From: Myxococcales bacterium | Lineage (GTDB): Bacteria > Myxococcota > Polyangia > Fen-1088 | Length of the DNA: 7,881 bases | Reading direction: 5' to 3' | NCBI GenBank assembly: GCA_003153875.1 | Contig: PMBY01000379.1 | Location: forward strand, 1 to 7,881 | Shown: positions 1-6,985 of the stretch, piece by piece | Numbering within the stretch: position 1 is the stretch's first letter | How the letters are laid out: each line of letters starts with the position of its first letter | Translations under genes and position numbers: made by a program | The notes under the pieces: generated by a model | The model's input: the letters and a program-made list of their open reading frames with translations, nothing else | What the model was told of the DNA's origin: nothing | Databases searched by the model: none

Positions 1-141
1 CCGAGGTAGCCGCAGCGAAGCGGGCGGCGCGCCTGCAAGCTGCGGGCTGGTCTGCTGAAAACAAACGGTCGGTCAAGGATAGGCCGACACGCCAATCGCG
101 GGGAACGATTGCCGGTCGTATGAGCCATTGCGAGCGCTACA
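1..141. other. Left-edge leader region, no confident gene
   Basis: This stretch precedes the TMTC-like gene and I cannot assign a gene to it. One plus-strand frame closes with TGA at 56-58 and could be the last 18 codons of a gene entering from the left. A second plus frame stays open into the next gene but only as an out-of-frame shadow, and a minus frame is open to the edge from 128. None has coding character strong enough to call. No convincing -35/-10 pair was seen. Two small hairpins lie at 20-36 and 68-88. Confidence 0.4.
68..88. terminator. Hairpin upstream of the TMTC-like gene; weak terminator candidate
   Basis: The arms GTCGGTC (68-74) and GGCCGAC (82-88) form a seven-base-pair stem with one G-U pair around the seven-base loop AAGGATA. 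On the minus strand the stem is followed by a T-rich stretch (GTTTGTTTTC), which resembles a factor-independent terminator for leftward transcription. No leftward gene is seen ending here. On the plus strand there is no T-run, so it would instead be a leader hairpin 53 bases before the start codon. A second GC-rich hairpin (20-26 with 30-36) lies just upstream. Function is uncertain. Confidence 0.25.
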
Positions 142-1806
142 ATGGCGCCAATGGCGAACCGGGACGACCCGCCAACATCCGACCGGGTCGTGGGCACAAG
201 GCTACTCGACTGGCGTGGCCGCTCGCTCGCGGCGTTTCTGGTCGTGGCTGTCTTGCTCTTGGGGGCGTCGTTCGGCCCACACTTGCCTGGCGAGTTCGTG
301 TGGGACGACATCTACCTGGTGCAGCGGAACCAGGCCCTCTTCCGGGCCGACGGTTGGCGGGTGCTGTCGAACCACGACCTGTGGGGGCCGGTGACTGGCA
401 AACCCTCGCAACTCTATCATCCCATCCCGATGCTTTCGCTGTGGCTGCAAGGCAGAGCGCACACCCATTCCCTGGTCGGCTTCCGTCTGGCGAATCTGGC
501 CCTGCATGGGTTGTGCGCAGGACTGCTCTGGCTCTTCCTCCTGCGGCGCGGGGTCGGCGAAGGAGCGGCGCTGGCCGCGGCGGCAGTCTTTCTCGTGCAC
601 CCCAGTGTCACCGAGCCGGTCATGTGGATCACCGGCCGACACGATACCCTGGGCATGGGGTTCATTCTGGCAGCCATGCTGCTTTGGCCGGTCGCGGGAC
701 GCGGCATCTGGCTGAGATCCAGCCTGGCTGGCTTGGCCGCCGCCATGGCCTTTCTGTGCAAGGAACAGTTCTTGGTGCTTCCGGTCCTGCTGCTGGTCTA
801 CACGGCGCTGGAAACAAGGGGCCGGACTGATGGTCTTTCGGGCCTGCGCGCTTGGCTCATCTTGCTGCTGCCGTTCGCTGGTCTTTCGGCCAGCCTCATT
901 TGGCGTGCTCACCTCGGTATTCGCCTGGGCAGTGACGAGCTTGCGCGCGGATTCGGGCAACAGCTCGTCTGCTACGCAACTATTGTTTGGCACTATGCCG
1001 TCCAGCTTGTCTGCTTTGGAGACTCTCCCACGCTGGACCGATTCATTCCCCTCAGTCCTTTGGCGGCAATAGGCGTCTTGGTCGTTCTGCTCGGGTTGGC
1101 GGCGCTCATTGCGCGAGCCTGGTGGCGAGAGCCCGCACGCTTTGCGCTGCCCTTGTTGGGTGTCTCATGGTTTTGTCTGTGCCTCGCCCCTCTGGTCGCG
1201 GCGGTTCCCCAGATCGGCTTCTACGGCAACCGCTACGCCTATTCTCCCCTGGGCGGACTCACGGTGGCGGTAGTGGGATTGTTGGCACCGCTGGCCGCGC
1301 GTGCCCGCGGCCACTTGCCGCGACTGTGGACCGCGGCCGCCGTGCTCCTGCCCGTCCTGCTGGTTCTGCGTACGTCGTCCGCAGCCGCCAACTGGCAATC
1401 TGACCTGTCTCTCTACCGGGCCGACCTCTTGCGCGACCCCGACAATGGCATCGCCCACTACCACTACGGCTACGCAGTTCTCCGACGGCGCGGGTGTGGT
1501 GAGGCCCTGCCGATGTTTCTTGCCGCGACACGCTTGGCTCCTGGCTATGCGCGTGGCTGGCACAATGTGGCCGGCTGTCTGGAGAATCTCGGGCGCGCGG
1601 CCGAGGCGGTAGAGCCGGCGCGGCGGGCGGTAGAGCTAGAACCTGACAACGCCCGCAACCAATATAATCTAGCGGTGGGCCTTGCGGCCCGGGACGACAG
1701 GGCCGGCGCGATGCATGCGCTGGAAGAGTGCCTGGCGCTTGAGCCGTCGTTCAAGCCGGCGCAGGAGCTACTGCTTGGGCTGGGGCGCGCTCAGGCCCAG
1801 CCATGA
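142..1806 (+). CDS. TMTC/GT-C-type multi-spanning membrane protein with C-terminal TPR repeats
   Basis: This 554-residue protein is predicted to sit in the inner membrane and is probably a GT-C-fold glycosyltransferase or a relative without shown activity. An N-terminal hydrophobic helix (about 29-45) is followed by FVWDDIYLV (52-60). Its Asp pair D55-D56 sits in the first outer loop, where GT-C enzymes place a catalytic or metal-binding acid. Next comes the conserved HPSVTEPVMWITGRHD segment (153-168), typical of TMTC-like proteins. Further hydrophobic spans follow to about residue 410, with CKEQF at 206-210 and GNRYAYSP at 362-369 resembling the family's RY-Y-P loop. Residues from about 434 to 540 form roughly three TPR units, for example GIAHYHYGYAVL and NARNQYNLAVGLA. 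ATG 142 is taken as the start, with a weak GAG seven bases upstream; ATG 151 is an alternative. The gene appears monocistronic and converges on the S1 gene. Donor and acceptor are unknown. Confidence 0.9.
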   Translation: MAPMANRDDPPTSDRVVGTRLLDWRGRSLAAFLVVAVLLLGASFGPHLPGEFVWDDIYLVQRNQALFRADGWRVLSNHDLWGPVTGKPSQLYHPIPMLSLWLQGRAHTHSLVGFRLANLALHGLCAGLLWLFLLRRGVGEGAALAAAAVFLVHPSVTEPVMWITGRHDTLGMGFILAAMLLWPVAGRGIWLRSSLAGLAAAMAFLCKEQFLVLPVLLLVYTALETRGRTDGLSGLRAWLILLLPFAGLSASLIWRAHLGIRLGSDELARGFGQQLVCYATIVWHYAVQLVCFGDSPTLDRFIPLSPLAAIGVLVVLLGLAALIARAWWREPARFALPLLGVSWFCLCLAPLVAAVPQIGFYGNRYAYSPLGGLTVAVVGLLAPLAARARGHLPRLWTAAAVLLPVLLVLRTSSAAANWQSDLSLYRADLLRDPDNGIAHYHYGYAVLRRRGCGEALPMFLAATRLAPGYARGWHNVAGCLENLGRAAEAVEPARRAVELEPDNARNQYNLAVGLAARDDRAGAMHALEECLALEPSFKPAQELLLGLGRAQAQP

Positions 1807-1834
1807 TGGGGTGCGCCCGGGGCCAGTGCAGCCA

Positions 1835-1859
1835 CGCCAGTGTCTGTGGCACAGTGGCG
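1835..1859. terminator. Intergenic hairpin between convergent genes, possible bidirectional terminator
   Basis: The 72-base gap between the stops of the TMTC-like gene and the S1 gene holds an imperfect palindrome. CGCCA (1835-1839) pairs with TGGCG (1855-1859). After one G-G mismatch, TGT (1841-1843) pairs with ACA (1851-1853), leaving a seven-base loop. There is no T-run on either side, so it is not a classical intrinsic terminator. Its position between two convergent genes suggests it ends transcription or protects 3' ends in both directions. Confidence 0.35.
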
Positions 1860-1878
1860 CGGATGCGTAGTGTCTCAT

Positions 1879-3072
1879 TCAGTTCTTCTTTTTGAACAGG
1901 TCGCCCAGCGTGCCCAGTCGCGAAGGCCCGCGAGCCGCGTCCAGATCTTCCTGCGACACTACATCCGCACGCTCGCCCACACCCAGCGAGATACGACGCC
2001 GTTCTCGATCCAGCGCCAGCACGGTCACCTCCAGCGTGGCACCCACCTTGGTCAGCTCGCGCGCGTTGCGCACGGGCTTGCCGCCCGACAACTCGCCGAC
2101 ATGGACCAAGCCCTCGATCCCCGGCGCCAGCTCGACAAACGCGCCGAACGCCTCGATGCGCGTGACCCGGCCCGAAATCTTGGTTCCCGACGGAAATTGC
2201 GTGGCCACGTCCTCCCAAGGATCCCTCTCCAGCGACTTGAGCGACAACGAAATGCGCTCAGGTCGTTTGGGGTCGTCGGTCTTTTCCACGCGCAGGATCT
2301 GGACCTCAAGCTCTTGCCCCAGCGACAATCGGTCAGCAGGCCGCATCCCGCGGGAGAAGCCCAGCTCGGACGCCGGCAACATGCCCTGGATCCCGCCCAG
2401 GTCGATGAACGCGCCGAAATCTTTGAGCCCGACCACCACCCCGGGCAAGACCGCGCCAGGCACCAGCTTGCTGCGAATCTTGTCGGCCCGCGACCGCGCC
2501 TCGGCTTCCAGCAATGCACGCCGCGAAACCACCAGGTTGTCCCCGCGTCGGTCGACATCGTAGCGCGTGATTCGGAACTCCAGCTTGCGACCCACGTACT
2601 CGTTGGCATCTTCCACGTGGCGCATTTCTAGCTGCGAAATAGGGCAAAACCCGCGCACACCTGCCACCAACACCTCGACACCGCCCTTGTTCACGCCGGT
2701 CACCGTCCCTTCCACGGCCAGGCCGAGTTGGGCCGCCTGCTGCAGTTCAGCCTTGGCTTCAGGTCCGCGCGCTATCGCGGTACGACGCAGAACCACACAA
2801 CCCGACTTGCCCATGGTTTCCACCACGCGCGCCTCGATCTCGTCGCCAACATTGACCGTCAGGTTGCCGTCCTGGTCGCGTAACTGCTGCAGCTCGATCA
2901 TGCCTTCGGTCTTGCCGCCCGCGAGTTCCACGAAAGCGGTTTCCCGGCCCAGCGAGACAACGCGGCCACGTACGGAATCACCCACGCGCACGTCGGGCTC
3001 AGCCCGACGCGCGTCTTTGCCCTCGAACTCTTGCAGAAGTGCGGCGAAATTCTCTTCTTGCGGTGGCTTCAT
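1879..3072 (-). CDS. Four-repeat S1 RNA-binding protein (ribosomal protein S1-like)
   Basis: This 397-residue protein has four S1 (OB-fold) repeats at about 28-100, 116-188, 202-280 and 293-365. It should bind single-stranded RNA and may act at translation initiation or in RNA turnover. Repeat 2, with GVRGFCPISQ and NLVVSRRALLEAE, resembles repeat 2 of E. coli S1. Repeats 3 and 4, with KDFGAFIDLGGIQG, DPWEDVATQFPSGTKISGRV and GIEGLVHVGEL, track E. coli repeats 3 and 4. The protein thus looks like the first four of the six repeats. It ends in a lysine-rich tail (DLFKKKN). Repeat 3 carries a short insertion (DDPKRPER). ATG 3072 is preferred because AAGG lies five bases upstream (AAGGGGCCA before the ATG). 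ATG 3084, four codons earlier, is possible but lacks a clear binding site. The frame stays open much further upstream, but that part does not look like protein. It is probably a paralogue of the main six-repeat S1, or the S1 of a lineage with a shorter form. Confidence 0.92.
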   Translation of the reverse strand: MKPPQEENFAALLQEFEGKDARRAEPDVRVGDSVRGRVVSLGRETAFVELAGGKTEGMIELQQLRDQDGNLTVNVGDEIEARVVETMGKSGCVVLRRTAIARGPEAKAELQQAAQLGLAVEGTVTGVNKGGVEVLVAGVRGFCPISQLEMRHVEDANEYVGRKLEFRITRYDVDRRGDNLVVSRRALLEAEARSRADKIRSKLVPGAVLPGVVVGLKDFGAFIDLGGIQGMLPASELGFSRGMRPADRLSLGQELEVQILRVEKTDDPKRPERISLSLKSLERDPWEDVATQFPSGTKISGRVTRIEAFGAFVELAPGIEGLVHVGELSGGKPVRNARELTKVGATLEVTVLALDRERRRISLGVGERADVVSQEDLDAARGPSRLGTLGDLFKKKN

Positions 3073-3282
3073 TGGCCCCTTCATACCATCACGCAGGCGT
3101 CCATGCTGGACCAGCGCGCCCGGACAACGCACGCCCCCGCCGGACTGCGCAAGGGTGAAGCCCCTTACCGATGGGGGACCATGTGATCTATGCTGTTGCT
3201 GTGCTTCGCTTGGCCCATCCGCAAGTCCGAGGACCGAACCCGATGGTTGTTGTCTGCGTTCAAGCGGCCTGCAGGAGAACCG
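3073..3282. other. Divergent intergenic region between the S1 gene and the small ORF
   Basis: These 210 bases should hold the S1 promoter (leftward) and any promoter for the small plus-strand ORF and thioredoxin. I looked for -35/-10 pairs. On the minus strand TTGAAC (3263-3258) has no matching -10 at 16-18 bases, and CATAGAT (about 3192-3186) has no -35. No operator palindrome or riboswitch-like structure was convincing. If the small ORF at 3283-3561 is not real, the non-coding stretch extends to 3642. Confidence 0.4.
3273..3277 (+). promoter_or_regulatory. Strong Shine-Dalgarno AGGAG before the small ORF
   Basis: AGGAG lies five bases upstream of ATG 3283. It is the best ribosome-binding site in the window and the main reason to favour this start over ATG 3190 in the same frame, and to treat the small ORF as possibly translated. 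Confidence 0.5.
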
Positions 3283-3561
3283 ATGACAATACCAATGGGT
3301 CGGACAAAAAGCCGTCCGGTGTCGCGTAGGATTGCCGGCGTGCCTATGCCTCTCGACCAACTCGATGAAACCAGGGAGATCCCCGCTGTGTCTGCCGACA
3401 GCGACCCTGCATCTGCGGACGCGCCCAGCGCTGCTCCTCAGCAGGTGATTCCCATCGAGGAAACCGTCCCGGTCCAGTCGTGCATCGAGCGCACGCTGTT
3501 GCAGGAAGTCCTTCGCCGCGAGTCGGCGGAAAAGGATGAAGATCACGGCGAAGACGGCTAG
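3283..3561 (+). CDS. Small hypothetical acidic protein
   Basis: This would be a 92-residue protein that I do not recognise. The N-terminal 20 residues are basic (GRTKSRPVSRRIAG). The middle is rich in Ala, Pro, Ser and Asp, and the C-terminal third is a charged, probably helical segment (ERTLLQEVLRRESAEKDED) ending in an acidic tail. It has one cysteine, no signal peptide and no membrane span. Support comes from AGGAG five bases before the ATG, a protein-like charge distribution and about two-thirds G/C at third positions. That figure is lower than in neighbouring genes, so it could be a chance ORF. It lies 81 bases upstream of the thioredoxin gene on the same strand and could be co-transcribed. 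The opposite strand over the acidic tail reads as a hydrophobic helix, but that is the expected complement of GAN codons in the same register. Confidence 0.45.
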   Translation: MTIPMGRTKSRPVSRRIAGVPMPLDQLDETREIPAVSADSDPASADAPSAAPQQVIPIEETVPVQSCIERTLLQEVLRRESAEKDEDHGEDG

Positions 3562-3642
3562 AACGACAACCGGGTTCCTGGCGGGAAGTCGGTAGGTAAC
3601 CTCTGCCAGAAGCGGGCATCGTAAAGTCATGGCAGGTCCGCC

Positions 3643-4011
3643 ATGCCGATGCAGAACGTGAACGACCAAGATTTCCCGGCCCTTCTTAAGAGCGGGATCG
3701 TGTTCATCGACTGGTGGGCGCCATGGTGCGGGCCATGCCGCGTCTTTGGACCAATCTTTGAAAGAGTCGCTGACAAGAATCCTGGAGTCGTATTCGCCAA
3801 GGTCAACGCAGAGGAGTACCCGGACCTGGCGATAACGTTTGGCATCCGGGCGATCCCGACGCTGATGATATTTCGGGACGGCATCCTAGTCTTCGCTCAG
3901 TCAGGAGCCATGCCCGAGGAGGCCCTGGAAGCGCTCGCGGGCCGAGTCAAGGATCTGGACATGGAGCAAGTGCGGGCGAAACTCGCCGCGCACAACAAGC
4001 TACAGAACTGA
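3643..4011 (+). CDS. Thioredoxin
   Basis: This is a 122-residue cytoplasmic thioredoxin-fold disulfide reductase, presumably reduced by thioredoxin reductase and passing electrons to target proteins. The active site is WAPWCGPCR with C29 and C32. The buried acid matches D23 (FIDWWAP), and the cis-proline is P72 in GIRAIPTLMIF. The following strand and GAM loop (QSGAMPEEALEAL) match the C-terminal half of the classical fold. The protein is about 14 residues longer than E. coli TrxA, mainly through an added charged helix at the C-terminus (about 104-122). The start at ATG 3643 is supported by GGCAGG (3631-3636) six bases upstream; ATG 3649 is also possible. There is no signal peptide. Its stop is separated from the convergent dehydratase stop by one base, so any terminator must lie inside the dehydratase gene. 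Which trx paralogue it is cannot be told from sequence alone. Confidence 0.95.
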   Translation: MPMQNVNDQDFPALLKSGIVFIDWWAPWCGPCRVFGPIFERVADKNPGVVFAKVNAEEYPDLAITFGIRAIPTLMIFRDGILVFAQSGAMPEEALEALAGRVKDLDMEQVRAKLAAHNKLQN

Positions 4012-4012
4012 C

Positions 4013-6961
4013 CTACCCGGTGCGCTTGCTCCGGGCCATGATGCCTTCCAGTGTGCGATGCCAGAGAAAATGTGCGAGGGCCTCGGCGTGAACGTTCGCG
4101 CCAGCAAGGCGCACAGCCTGCACGTGAAGCAGAACTGGGAGCTTGCGCTGCAAAAGCAAGAGCGCGCGGGCATCGAGTGAGTCGGCCACCGATTCGGCTG
4201 TTCCATTGAGAGACGTCAGCGCGGTTGTGAAGACATCATCTTCCCGGCCGGCGAGCCACGCGAAAAGCGGCCGCGACCACCGTCGATATTCTTGCCGCGC
4301 ATGTTCCTCGTCGAGCAGTCCCGCGCGCGCGCAAGCCTCCCGACACCGCCTCGCCAATCCCATTCGCGCATCGAGGTGCAAGCCCAGCCCAGTGGCCAGG
4401 GCATCAGCGGCCCGGACCGCGAGAGTCACGCGATCAACCTGCGCCATGCCCTGGTTCTCGGCTTCCAACACAGCCATGACCAGCTCGCTGCTGGCCTGAA
4501 ACAGCCGCTCCACTGCCGGCATCAGTGCCAGCCCGCCGTAGCGCGCAGCCTCGCGGAAGTATCCGCCGGACTCCACGCTGACCACGTCGCCTCGCTCACG
4601 CAGGGGCTTGAGGGCACGCCACACACGGCGGGCAAAGGCTTCGGCTTTGCGTGCGGAACCCGCGTGGCCGCGCACGCGCAGGTGGTGACGTTGGCCGGGC
4701 TGGTCGACGTAGGGCAAGAAGAACCACGTGTCGATCTCGCCTGCGGCGAGCGCGGCCCTCACCGCCGGCCCGACAGCCTCGAAGAGTACGGCGTCCTGGC
4801 GCTCGACCGCACCGTAGAGGCGAAAGCTGACCCAGTTCTCAGCAGGCGGCGACTGGGCTGGGGGCAGCACGCGTCCCGCAGCGCGGTTCGCCTCGATGGC
4901 TGCCGTCAGGCCTTCGCGTTCGTCCGCGTTGGGGACCTGGGCCACAGCCACCACCGCTTCGACGCGACGGCCACCCTGGTCCGGCAAATCATCGAGTGGC
5001 GGCCAGATCTCGAAGACTCGGCCGCCGGCAAAACGCGCCAGCTCTGCGCAGGCGCCGGCCGCACGAAGATCCAGATAGAGCAACTCGTCGCCCTCGCCTG
5101 CCTGCACGGTCGCTGGAACGCGGTTCTGTCGACGCCAACGTGCCAGCGCGGTCGGACGCGCGATTGCCTCGGGGGAAGGAACGCGCCAACTGGCGGGCGC
5201 CACCACGAAGCCGTCGACAACCACGCGCGGCAGGAAGCCTAGCCCGGCGAGCGCGCCCCATGAAAACGCCCAGGGCGCGTGTTGCCGGGCGAACGACCAG
5301 CCGGCCAACAGGCGATAGATCCCGGACGGTGCCGTCGCGGAGCGCACGCGATGGAGCGGACTCGGGGCGATGGGCTGCGATGTCGAGTCTCGCAGAGCCA
5401 GCGGTTCTGCAGCCGATGGATCCACGACCAGCGCCAGCTCAGCCGGGGTTGTCGCCGCGCCATCGGGCCAGCCCACCAGAGCCAACGCAGCCTCGCGCAC
5501 GGGCGGATGAGCGCATAGATCCGCCTGCGCGGGCGACGGCGCGTACACCACGTCGAGCGCTCTCTCGCCGGGACGCGCTTGCTTTTCCGCCGCAGCCAAT
5601 TCGGCCAGCGCCTCGCGCATGGGCGCGCCCAGCACGCCGGCAAAACGTCCCCAGCTCGCCCCGGCGGGCGCGTGCAGTCCGAGCAGCCAGCCGGTGCCTG
5701 GCGCCGCACGCGGCGGCTCGCGGGCCGGCGACAGGAACAGCTCGAAAGTCGGTGGCGTGCCGAGCGCAGGCAGGATGGCATCAAGCGCCGCGGGATCGAG
5801 TTTGATCTCGGTTTTGCCCGCCGCAGCGACCTGTGCGACCGCATCGGCCAAGAACGCGAGCACCTCACGTCCACCATCGCCGCGCGCCGCCTCGTCGTCG
5901 GTCTCGGCCAGTTCGCTTCCATAGCCGCCCGTGGCCAAGTCCGTGAGGTCCAACGCGCCGGCGCCGAAAACCTCGACCATGGAATCCAGCTGCTCGGCCA
6001 GGCCGGCATCGCAAACGCGCTCCGCCACCGGACCCGCCAATGCCTCTTGCAGACGCAACAGGAAAGGCGCACAAGCCGCCGCCCGCGCAACCGCCTGCCG
6101 CGAAAGCATCGGCTCGCCACGCGGGCAATGGTGAAGCGTGCCCATCACGTCGGTCGCTGACTCGCTGGCGCCAGGAAGCCCGGCTAGCGCTGCACGGGTT
6201 CCGGCCAAGTCAGTCGACGAAATTCCCCGCAGTCGCTGGCGGATCGGATCGACCACGGCATCGACCTCGGCTGGCAGGCGCGCCAAGCGCTCGACCAACC
6301 AGTGCGCCGGCGGCTGTCCCACGATGGGCGGCGCAAGATCATGGCAAAGCACCCCGCGGTCGACGAGCACAAGCAGCAGTTCGTCCACGTCGCCGGCCTC
6401 GCCGCTGGTCGCGGCCTCGACCGCCCGGCCTATCGCAACCCAGGGCGTCCACTCTTGCGCGCCCGCAATCACGGCCTCCAACACGGCATCGACGTCGCTG
6501 GCGCGCACCTCAAGTCCGTCGTGGCCAAGACCCAGCCAAACAGCCCGCGCTCCCGCGACCATCAGCGAGGGCGCAATTCGCAGACTCACGCCAGGACGAA
6601 TCTCGGGCTCGTCGAGCAGCGCGCGCCCCAGCGCCGCCGCGCGCTCCCATGTCGGAGCCAAGACAGGCTCGACCTCATTGGTTGCAAGATGGGTGCGCGC
6701 GCCCAGCCGGCCCATGGCCACGCCGGCCAGCAGACCAGCGGGCGTCGGTCGAAAGGCCGCACGGCGGGCGTAGCGTGAAAGCGCAGCCGCAGCAGCAGAG
6801 CCCGGCTCTCGTTGCAACGCCATTGCCAGATCCGGACTGGCCAGCTCCACAGCCATGGCGCCCAAGGGATGCCGCCGCAATGCCGCTCGTGGATTGCGCA
6901 GTCCGCGCACCGGCAAGAGCGGCGCGCGCAGCAGGAAGCGCGAGATCAAATGGAACGGCAT
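4013..6961 (-). CDS. Full-length class I lanthipeptide dehydratase (LanB type)
   Basis: This 982-residue protein is a LanB-type dehydratase. The family uses glutamyl-tRNA to glutamylate Ser/Thr of a precursor peptide and then eliminates glutamate to give dehydroalanine or dehydrobutyrine. The N-terminal domain (about 1-700) starts with the family's FLLRAPLLPV (R12). It then carries SRYARRAAFRPTPAGLLAG, in which R67, R71 and T73 have the spacing of NisB R83, R87 and T89. The C-terminal SpaB_C/thiopeptide-type domain (about 708-975) contains TWFFLPYVDQPGQRHHLRVR with R762 and R764. It also has REAARYGG with E804 and R807 (NisB E823 and R826) and LLHVQAVRLAG with H946 (NisB H961). Both half-reactions therefore look possible. 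ATG 6961 fits the family N-terminus although no strong Shine-Dalgarno precedes it. Its length matches family enzymes of about 1000 residues. It is probably co-transcribed with the lipoprotein gene 24 bases upstream. No LanC, precursor, protease or exporter is visible, so the substrate is unknown. Confidence 0.92.
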   Translation of the reverse strand: MPFHLISRFLLRAPLLPVRGLRNPRAALRRHPLGAMAVELASPDLAMALQREPGSAAAAALSRYARRAAFRPTPAGLLAGVAMGRLGARTHLATNEVEPVLAPTWERAAALGRALLDEPEIRPGVSLRIAPSLMVAGARAVWLGLGHDGLEVRASDVDAVLEAVIAGAQEWTPWVAIGRAVEAATSGEAGDVDELLLVLVDRGVLCHDLAPPIVGQPPAHWLVERLARLPAEVDAVVDPIRQRLRGISSTDLAGTRAALAGLPGASESATDVMGTLHHCPRGEPMLSRQAVARAAACAPFLLRLQEALAGPVAERVCDAGLAEQLDSMVEVFGAGALDLTDLATGGYGSELAETDDEAARGDGGREVLAFLADAVAQVAAAGKTEIKLDPAALDAILPALGTPPTFELFLSPAREPPRAAPGTGWLLGLHAPAGASWGRFAGVLGAPMREALAELAAAEKQARPGERALDVVYAPSPAQADLCAHPPVREAALALVGWPDGAATTPAELALVVDPSAAEPLALRDSTSQPIAPSPLHRVRSATAPSGIYRLLAGWSFARQHAPWAFSWGALAGLGFLPRVVVDGFVVAPASWRVPSPEAIARPTALARWRRQNRVPATVQAGEGDELLYLDLRAAGACAELARFAGGRVFEIWPPLDDLPDQGGRRVEAVVAVAQVPNADEREGLTAAIEANRAAGRVLPPAQSPPAENWVSFRLYGAVERQDAVLFEAVGPAVRAALAAGEIDTWFFLPYVDQPGQRHHLRVRGHAGSARKAEAFARRVWRALKPLRERGDVVSVESGGYFREAARYGGLALMPAVERLFQASSELVMAVLEAENQGMAQVDRVTLAVRAADALATGLGLHLDARMGLARRCREACARAGLLDEEHARQEYRRWSRPLFAWLAGREDDVFTTALTSLNGTAESVADSLDARALLLLQRKLPVLLHVQAVRLAGANVHAEALAHFLWHRTLEGIMARSKRTG

Positions 6962-6985
6962 GACCGGGACGTTACACCGATGCCG

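Noticed and set aside
1..128. Minus-strand open frame starting at 128 and running off the left edge
   Set aside because: Its composition looks random, it has no ribosome-binding site, and it would start only 13 bases from the divergent TMTC-like start codon.
120..830. Plus-strand open frame of 236 codons
   Set aside because: It overlaps the clearly coding TMTC-like gene in another frame and is rich in Gly, Arg and Pro, as expected of a shadow in GC-rich DNA.
3161..3177. CCCC/GGGG hairpin upstream of the S1 gene
   Set aside because: It has only four pairs with a loop of about eight bases and no T-run, which is too weak to call.
3283..3561. The 92-residue ORF as the lanthipeptide precursor
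   Set aside because: It has a single Cys, few Ser/Thr near its C-terminus and an acidic tail, and it is not on the dehydratase transcript.
3073..3669. N-terminal extension of the S1 protein to 596 residues, including an apparent membrane helix (VVVLAVFAVIFILF)
   Set aside because: The extension lacks coherent protein character, and S1 proteins do not carry such a region. The hydrophobic helix is the same-register complement of an acidic GAN-rich stretch on the plus strand.
4292..6963. Several plus-strand open frames of 190-316 codons opposite the dehydratase
   Set aside because: They are antisense to a gene with strong family motifs and have shadow-like Arg/Ala/Pro composition. Long antisense frames are expected at this GC content.
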